Assembly: GCF_014208105.1 (NCBI RefSeq)
Contig: NZ_JACHMQ010000001.1
Location: forward strand, 5,890,001 to 5,954,000
DNA length: 64,000 bases
Direction: 5' to 3'
Origin: Actinomadura coerulea
Lineage (GTDB): Bacteria > Actinomycetota > Actinomycetes > Streptosporangiales > Streptosporangiaceae
Part shown: positions 59,071-64,000 of the stretch, one piece after another
How the letters are laid out: every line of letters starts with the position of its first letter
Position numbering within the stretch: position 1 is the stretch's first letter
Position numbers and translations under genes: made by a program
Notes under the pieces: generated by a model
Database searches by the model: none
Seen by the model: only the letters and a program-made list of their open reading frames with translations
Told to the model about the DNA's origin: nothing

Positions 59071-60192
59071 GTGGACGAGATCACCTGGCGGGAGGGCGGC
59101 CGGGACCATCGCGTCCGCTGGCGGTCGGAGAGCGGCGCGCCGCCGCCCCGCCGCATCGTGGTCGCCGACGACGAGACGCGCGCGGACGACGCCTACCGCC
59201 TGGCGTCCGAGGGCACCGCGCTTCTGTGGCGCGGCGACTTCCAGAACGCGCGGCAGCTCCTCAAGGCCATGGCGCGCCGGATCGACCGTCCCCCGCGGCG
59301 GCGCAGGAACAAGCCCGAACCAGAGCGCGCGCAGGCGTTCCACCTGTACCGGCAGGCACGCGCCCAGCGCGCGCGGACGCTCGGCATGCTGCTCATACCG
59401 TTCGACCCCGGTCACGTCATTCCGCTACGGCGCGCCCCGAACGTCCAGGACGCCTGCACGGAGGCCTACGGGCCGGACGACCAGGCCTACATCACCTCAC
59501 TGCGAGAGCTGCTCGGCCTGATCGGCGCCCACGAATGGCACGAGAAGGGCGTCCCCATCCCGGCGCTTGGCGGCGAGCACATACACCCGCACTACGGCGT
59601 CTTCTCACCGATCAGAGGCGAATACGTAGACCTGGTGAGCGAGGCGCCGCTCCCGCCGACGAAAACGGCGTTCGACATAGGCACCGGTACGGGCGTCCTG
59701 GCAGTGGTACTGGCACGCCGTGGCATCGAGCACGTCGTCGCCACTGACCAGGACCCGCGTGCGCTGGCATGCGCCCAAGAGAACGTCGAGCGGCTGGGTG
59801 TGAACGTCGAGGTCGTCCAAGCCGACCTCTTCCCGGACGGACGCGCCGGCCTAGCCGTCTGCAATCCGCCCTGGGTTCCGGCCAAGCCCAGTACCCCGCT
59901 GGAGCACGCCGTCTACGATCCGGGCAGCCGGATGCTGCGCGGCTTCCTGTCCGGTCTCGCCGACCACCTCGAACCGGGCGGGGAAGGCTGGCTGATCCTC
60001 TCCGACCTGGCCGAACACCTGGGCCTCCGCACGCGGGACGAGCTCTTGCAGATGATCTCCTCGTCCGGCCTGCGCGTCGCGGGCAGGCTCGACACCGCGC
60101 CGCGCCACCCCCGCGCCGCCGATGCCGACGATCCCCTCCACGCGGCCCGCGCCGCCGAGACCACGTCCCTGTGGCGGCTCACCGCCGGGTGA
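59071..60192 (+). CDS. SAM-dependent methyltransferase, PrmC/HemK-like
   Basis: A 373-residue enzyme. The C-terminal domain has the SAM motif FDIGTGTGVLAVVLARRG and the NPPW motif (VCNPPWVP), which binds the amide nitrogen of glutamine or an amino group. The N-terminal half has no obvious fold. PrmC methylates release factors, but the present protein is longer and not next to prfA, so another protein or nucleic-acid target is likely. GTG start at 59071. Confidence 0.8.
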   Translation: MDEITWREGGRDHRVRWRSESGAPPPRRIVVADDETRADDAYRLASEGTALLWRGDFQNARQLLKAMARRIDRPPRRRRNKPEPERAQAFHLYRQARAQRARTLGMLLIPFDPGHVIPLRRAPNVQDACTEAYGPDDQAYITSLRELLGLIGAHEWHEKGVPIPALGGEHIHPHYGVFSPIRGEYVDLVSEAPLPPTKTAFDIGTGTGVLAVVLARRGIEHVVATDQDPRALACAQENVERLGVNVEVVQADLFPDGRAGLAVCNPPWVPAKPSTPLEHAVYDPGSRMLRGFLSGLADHLEPGGEGWLILSDLAEHLGLRTRDELLQMISSSGLRVAGRLDTAPRHPRAADADDPLHAARAAETTSLWRLTAG

Positions 60193-60198
60193 CGCCGG

Positions 60199-61047
60199 TC
60201 AGCGGTGGCTGCGGTGCGCGCTCTCGGGGCCGATGACGCGCAGCAGGTCGAGGGACTCGATGCTGCCGCTGCCGGGCGGCGGTGTGAAGACGAGGAGCCG
60301 CTGGTCCTCGGCCGGTGTCAGCAGCGCCTCGGTGTCGAACTCGATCAGGCCGACCTCCGGGTGCACGACCTTCATCCGGCCGGTGCGCTCGAAGGCGACC
60401 TCGTGCCGGTCCCAGATCCGGGTGAACTCGTCGCTGGCCGCGTGCAGCCGTTCGACCAGGGCGGACGCGGCCGCGTCGCCGCCCCGGCGCGCGACGGCCG
60501 CCCGAAGCTGGGCGACGTGCCGGCGCCCGTGCGGCTCATGCTCCTCCTCCGGGTACGCCTCGCGGACGAACGGATCGGTGAACCACCGCAACACGATGTT
60601 CCGGTCGGGCTCCTCCACCGTGCAGACGCATCCGAAAAGGGCCTCGGCCAGCGCGTTCTGCGCCAGCAGGTCGCCGAGGTCGCCGATGATCTGCGCCGGC
60701 GTCTCGTGCAGCCGGTCCAGCAGGTACAGCATGCTCGGCCGGACGTACTCGCCCGCGAGCGGCCCGGCGGGCGGCCGGTGCCCGGCGAGGACGTACAGGT
60801 GGTCGCGCTCGGCGATCGTGAGCCGCAGGGCGCGGGCGAGCGCGCCGAGCAGCTGCGTGGACGGCTGCGGGCTGCGGGCCTGCTCAAGGCGCATGTAGTA
60901 GTCCGCCGACATTCCGGCGAGCTGCGACACCTCCTCGCGGCGCAGCCCCGGGGTGCGGCGCCGGGGGCCCGCCGCCAGCCCGACCTCCTGCGGGCGGAGC
61001 CGCTCGCGGGAGCGGCGGAGGAAGTCGGCGAGCTCCTTGCGGTCCAT
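60199..61047 (-). CDS. MmyB-like XRE regulator, copy 2
   Basis: A 282-residue regulator with HTH (RRRTPGLRREEVSQLAGMSA, YYMRLEQARSPQPSTQLL) and MmyB domain (AQIIGDLGDLLAQNALAEALF, IWDRHEVAFERTGRMKVVHPEVG). It is divergent from the alpha/beta hydrolase at 61199, a typical target position. A GTG/ATG choice at the start remains (61047 or 61053). Confidence 0.88.
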   Translation of the reverse strand: MDRKELADFLRRSRERLRPQEVGLAAGPRRRTPGLRREEVSQLAGMSADYYMRLEQARSPQPSTQLLGALARALRLTIAERDHLYVLAGHRPPAGPLAGEYVRPSMLYLLDRLHETPAQIIGDLGDLLAQNALAEALFGCVCTVEEPDRNIVLRWFTDPFVREAYPEEEHEPHGRRHVAQLRAAVARRGGDAAASALVERLHAASDEFTRIWDRHEVAFERTGRMKVVHPEVGLIEFDTEALLTPAEDQRLLVFTPPPGSGSIESLDLLRVIGPESAHRSHR

Positions 61048-61198
61048 CTCCATACCCCCATGATTCCGCTCCGTCCGGAATGCCCGTAGAGCTGAGACTG
61101 GGACCGATTGTCCTAGCCAAAGCGGTCCGCTCCTCATCGCCGCCTCGCGCTGGCAGCGTCGACGCCGTCCAGGCACAGCACCGGGAAGGACGACCGCC

Positions 61199-61975
61199 AT
61201 GCCGAAGCTCACCGTTGGAAACGCCACCGTCCCCTACCGCGTCGAGGGGTCGGGGCCCGCACTCGTCCTCGTGCACGGCGTCGGGCCCGGCTCGGCCATG
61301 TGGGACCAGCTGCTCGACCGGTTCACCGATCACCGCACCGTCGTCCTGCCCGACCTGTCCGGCAGCGACCCCGCCGAGGACGACGGCTCCCCGATCACCG
61401 TCGAGGCGCTCGGCGCGCAGGTCGACGCCGTGATCGAGGACGCCGGCACGGGCCCCGCCGACGTGGTCGGGTTCTCGCTCGGCGCCCCGACCGCCGTCGC
61501 GGCCGCGGCGCTGCGACCGGACCTCGTCCGGCGGCTCGTGCCCGTCGCGGGCCTGTCCCACGCGGGAGACGAGTACGTCCAGCAGCACATGACCACCTGG
61601 TCGAGCCTCGCCGGCAGCCCCGAGGTCTTCGGACGGTTCGCGACGCTCACCGCGTTCAGCCGCGCGTTCCTCAACCGGATCGGGCATGACGCGGTCGAGC
61701 AGCAGCACGCGTTCATGGGGCTGAACGACGACCGGCTGCGGCAGATCGACCTGGTCAAGCGGCTCGACATCCGGCCGCTGCTGCCCAAGGTCGCGGCGCC
61801 GACCCTGGTCCTCGGCGCGGCCCGCGACCAGACGATCCCCGTCGACAACCATCGGGAGCTGTTCGCGGGCATCCGCGGCAGCGAGTACGCCGAACTCGAC
61901 ACCGGCCACGTGGCGATGGCCGAGCGGCCCGACGAGTTCGTCAAGCTCGTCCGGGACTTCTTGGACCGCCCCTGA
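61199..61975 (+). CDS. Alpha/beta hydrolase
   Basis: A 258-residue hydrolase: VLVHGVGPGSAMWDQLL oxyanion motif, GFSLGAP nucleophile elbow with Ser, LVLGAARDQTIPV with Asp, and LDTGHVAMAERP with His. It may act on esters or C-C bonds. GGGAAGGACGACCGCC precedes the ATG. It is 17 bp upstream of an SDR gene, so the two are one operon. Confidence 0.85.
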   Translation: MPKLTVGNATVPYRVEGSGPALVLVHGVGPGSAMWDQLLDRFTDHRTVVLPDLSGSDPAEDDGSPITVEALGAQVDAVIEDAGTGPADVVGFSLGAPTAVAAAALRPDLVRRLVPVAGLSHAGDEYVQQHMTTWSSLAGSPEVFGRFATLTAFSRAFLNRIGHDAVEQQHAFMGLNDDRLRQIDLVKRLDIRPLLPKVAAPTLVLGAARDQTIPVDNHRELFAGIRGSEYAELDTGHVAMAERPDEFVKLVRDFLDRP

Positions 61976-61992
61976 CCGCCGCGGCGGGCACC

Positions 61993-62790
61993 ATGGAGGA
62001 CATGCGTCCCATCGATCAGCAGACCATCCTCATCACGGGCGCGACCGACGGGCTCGGTCGCGCCCTGGCCGCCGAACTGGCCGCCGAAGGCGCCACGGTC
62101 CTCGTCCACGGACGCGACGACCGGCGCGGCGAGGCGACCCTCAAGGAGATCGGCGGGAAGGCCTCCTGGTACCGCGCCGACCTGTCCTCGCTCGCCGAGA
62201 CCCGCGCGCTCGCCGAGGCCGTCAGCGCCGACCACCCGCGGCTGGACGTCCTGGTCAACAACGCGGGCATCGGCGTCGACGGCCCGCGCCGGGAGAGCGC
62301 GGACGGCCTCGAGCTGACCTTCCAGGTGAACTACCTGTCCGGCTACCTGCTCACCCGGCTCCTGCTGCCCACCCTGACCGCCTCCGCGCCCGCCCGGATC
62401 GTCAACGTCAGCAGCCTCGGCCAGCAGGCCGTCGACTTCGACGACGTGATGATCACTCGCGGGTACAGCGGGACGCGGGCGTACTGCCAGAGCAAGCTCG
62501 CCCAGATCCTGTTCACGATCGATCTCGCCGCCGAGCTCTCCGGGACGGGCGTCACCGCGAACGCCCTGCACCCGGCCACCTACATGCCGACCAAGATGGT
62601 GTCCTCGCCGATCAGCACCCTGGAGGAGGGCGTCCGCGCGACCCGCCGCCTCGTCACCGACCCCGCCCTGGACGCCGTGTCCGGCCGCTTCTTCGACGGG
62701 CTCCAGGAGGCCCGCGCGAACGCCCAGGCCTACGACTCCGAGGCCCGCGCCCGCCTGAAGGCCGTCTCCGACGAGCTCACGTCTCCTTGA
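61993..62790 (+). CDS. Short-chain dehydrogenase/reductase
   Basis: A 265-residue SDR with TGATDGLGRAL, the NNAG motif, and YCQSK. It follows the alpha/beta hydrolase in an operon. The pairing with an MmyB-like regulator upstream is a familiar one, with the regulator controlling redox enzymes. Substrate unknown. Confidence 0.87.
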   Translation: MEDMRPIDQQTILITGATDGLGRALAAELAAEGATVLVHGRDDRRGEATLKEIGGKASWYRADLSSLAETRALAEAVSADHPRLDVLVNNAGIGVDGPRRESADGLELTFQVNYLSGYLLTRLLLPTLTASAPARIVNVSSLGQQAVDFDDVMITRGYSGTRAYCQSKLAQILFTIDLAAELSGTGVTANALHPATYMPTKMVSSPISTLEEGVRATRRLVTDPALDAVSGRFFDGLQEARANAQAYDSEARARLKAVSDELTSP

Positions 62791-62800
62791 ACCGGCGCGC

Positions 62801-63184
62801 TCAGACGTTCACGGCCTCCCAGATCGGACGGACCTCGACCCGCTTGACGCGCCACCCGTCCGCCGTCCGGACGGCGCGCAACTCGTAGCGCTCGCCGAGC
62901 AGGCGCAGCCCGTCCTCCCGGGCGAAGAACACCAGCAGGTTCGCGCCGATCGCGGCCTGGTCGCCGGCCACGTCGATCAGGGGGTTGGTGATGAAGTGCT
63001 GGGTCGGCACCGTGTGGTTCCGGCGCGCCTGCGCGACGAGGGCTTCGACCCCCTTCGCGACGCCGCCCAGGGTGTGCGCCTCGGCGTCCTCGGTGAAGAC
63101 GGCCCGCCCGTCGCTCGGGCTCTTGTCGTCCAGCCACAACCCCAGACGGCTGACGAGGTCGGAGAGTTCGGCCCGGTCGTCCAC
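62801..63184 (-). CDS. SnoaL/NTF2-like protein
   Basis: A 127-residue protein (DDRAELSDLVSRLGLWLDDKS ... TQHFITNPLIDVAGDQAAIGANLLVFF ... YELRAVRTADGWRVKRVEVRPIW), the NTF2/SnoaL fold. It is divergent from a MarR regulator with three operator-like repeats between them, so it is probably its target. GTG start at 63184. Confidence 0.82.
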   Translation of the reverse strand: MDDRAELSDLVSRLGLWLDDKSPSDGRAVFTEDAEAHTLGGVAKGVEALVAQARRNHTVPTQHFITNPLIDVAGDQAAIGANLLVFFAREDGLRLLGERYELRAVRTADGWRVKRVEVRPIWEAVNV

Positions 63185-63198
63185 GGCTCCTCATTTCA

Positions 63199-63252
63199 TT
63201 GGTAGTACCAACATTGGCTATGCCAACACTATCGATCGTTGGCCGAACCAAC
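63199..63252. promoter_or_regulatory. Three TTGG-N5-CCAA operators of the MarR regulator
   Basis: TTGGTAGTACCAA (63199-63211), TTGGCTATGCCAA (63214-63226) and GTTGGCCGAACCAAC (63238-63252) stand between the divergent SnoaL-like and marR-like starts. All share TTGG-N5-CCAA. The centres of the first two are 15 bp apart and of the last two 25 bp. They suggest cooperative repression. Confidence 0.75.
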
Positions 63253-63270
63253 AAGCCCTAGACTGTCCGC

Positions 63271-63735
63271 ATGACGACGTCCGACGACCGGACGCCCACG
63301 CGGCTCCGGCACACCCCGAGCTGGCTGATCAATCTGGCCTCCGCGCACAGCCACCGCCTGCTCGCCGAGGGATTCACCGCGGCGGGCGCCCGCGGCTACC
63401 ACTACCGCCTGCTCGCCGCGCTGGACGAGTACGGCCCGTCCAGCCAGGCCGACCTCGGCCGCCGCTCGGGCATCGACCGCAGCGACGTGGTCGCCGCCCT
63501 GAACGAGCTGGCCGCCAAGAGCCTGGTCGACCGGTCCCCCGACCCGTCCGACCGGCGCCGCAACGTCATCACGCTCACCCCCGAGGGCTCCCGCCACCTG
63601 GCGGAACTGGACGAGGTCCTCACCCGCATCCAGGAAGACCTGCTCGCCCCCCTGTCGGAGGACGAGCGCACCCGGCTCACCGAACTGCTGCTCCGCGTCG
63701 TCGACCACCACGCGGAGAACCGCCGGCCCGGTTAA
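63271..63735 (+). CDS. MarR-family transcriptional regulator
   Basis: A 154-residue winged-helix regulator: SSQADLGRRSGIDRSDVVAALNELAAKSLV and the wing SDRRRNVITLTPEG. It likely represses itself and the divergent SnoaL-like gene through the three operators just upstream. Confidence 0.88.
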   Translation: MTTSDDRTPTRLRHTPSWLINLASAHSHRLLAEGFTAAGARGYHYRLLAALDEYGPSSQADLGRRSGIDRSDVVAALNELAAKSLVDRSPDPSDRRRNVITLTPEGSRHLAELDEVLTRIQEDLLAPLSEDERTRLTELLLRVVDHHAENRRPG

Positions 63736-63795
63736 TCGATGGCGATCGTTGGCGCGACCCACATAAGGTGGTCGCCCCCGACCGAGGAGCCGCCC

Positions 63796-64000
63796 ATGCC
63801 GCCCGCCGTCCGCTTCGCCGAACTGCCGCCCGCCGCGATGAAGGCCCTGCTGGAGGACGATCTCGAGGGCGCCGGCGCCGTCGCCGGGGTCCCCCTCACC
63901 GACTACTTCACCACCGACGACGCGAAGTACCTGTGGCGCTTCCGCCTCGCCCAGCTCGATCGGGACCCGTCCCACGCCCCGTGGATCGTCCGGGCGGCCG
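63796..64000 (+). CDS. N-terminal part of a probable GNAT acetyltransferase (runs off the window)
   Basis: A frame from the ATG at 63796 (after CCGAGGAGCC) to the window end, 68 codons visible: MPPAVRFAELPPAAMKALLED ... KYLWRFRLAQLDRDPSHAPWIVRAA. The later part looks like the start of a GNAT core (W-R-F-R ... PWIVR). The catalytic part lies outside the window. Confidence 0.6.
   Translation, partial: MPPAVRFAELPPAAMKALLEDDLEGAGAVAGVPLTDYFTTDDAKYLWRFRLAQLDRDPSHAPWIVRAA

Noticed and set aside
1..64000. CRISPR arrays, insertion sequences, prophage or a biosynthetic cluster core
   Set aside because: No regularly spaced repeats, no transposase or integrase with intact motifs, no phage structural genes and no PKS/NRPS domains were seen.

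Overview
The window is high-GC actinomycete chromosome, most like the Streptosporangiales (Actinomadura-type). The grounds are very high G/C at third codon positions, many GTG and some TTG starts, AfsR-like and MmyB-like regulators, a deazaflavin-type LLM oxidoreductase, and two core blocks in actinobacterial order: ffs-dnaX-ybaB-recR-DUF5063 with lysC-asd, and upp with the tadA-associated genes, tadA and a tRNA-Ser. Everything here was read from sequence alone, without database searches.

Layout. 0-5 kb: a partial gene, a Ser/Thr kinase fused to an FtsK-type DNA motor, a small hydrolase, decayed sequence and a compact phosphorothioate-type HNH endonuclease. 5-12 kb: secreted lipase and amidase, a dehalogenase-like hydrolase, an AfsR-like regulator, and a methionyl-tRNA synthetase preceded by a leader peptide with tandem Met codons and a terminator. 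12-21 kb: a diaminopropionate ammonia-lyase-like enzyme, small proteins, MerR, MarR and TetR regulators, a beta-lactamase-fold protein, a tautomerase, an S9 peptidase and an M15-like secreted protein. 21-33 kb: the lysC/asd pair and the ffs-dnaX-ybaB-recR-DUF5063 operon, split by about 4.5 kb of accessory genes (24.2-28.7 kb). 33-43 kb: tRNA-Ser(GGA), an unknown protein with a duplicated Cys/His motif, regulators with visible operators, a CynX-type transporter with a FadR-type regulator, and an XRE-TPR regulator. 43-48 kb: upp, two tadA-associated proteins around a Tat phospholipase, tadA and tRNA-Ser(CGA). 48-54.5 kb: a DMT exporter with a B3/B4 protein and an XRE-cupin regulator, then an alkylation-repair operon (ada/alkA-ogt) ending in a second dnaN-like sliding clamp. 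54.5-64 kb: SDR and MFS genes, two MmyB-like regulators, a methyltransferase, hydrolases, and a MarR regulator with three operator-like repeats.

Most notable are the kinase-FtsK fusion, which has neither membrane domain nor gamma domain; the classical 1:2/2:3/3:4 attenuator in front of metG; the repair operon with its own clamp; and the signal-less peptidoglycan-binding-domain protein coupled to a membrane protein inside the recR/lysC split. Several broken genes (LysR, GNAT, TetR and two unidentified remnants) mark places of past rearrangement.
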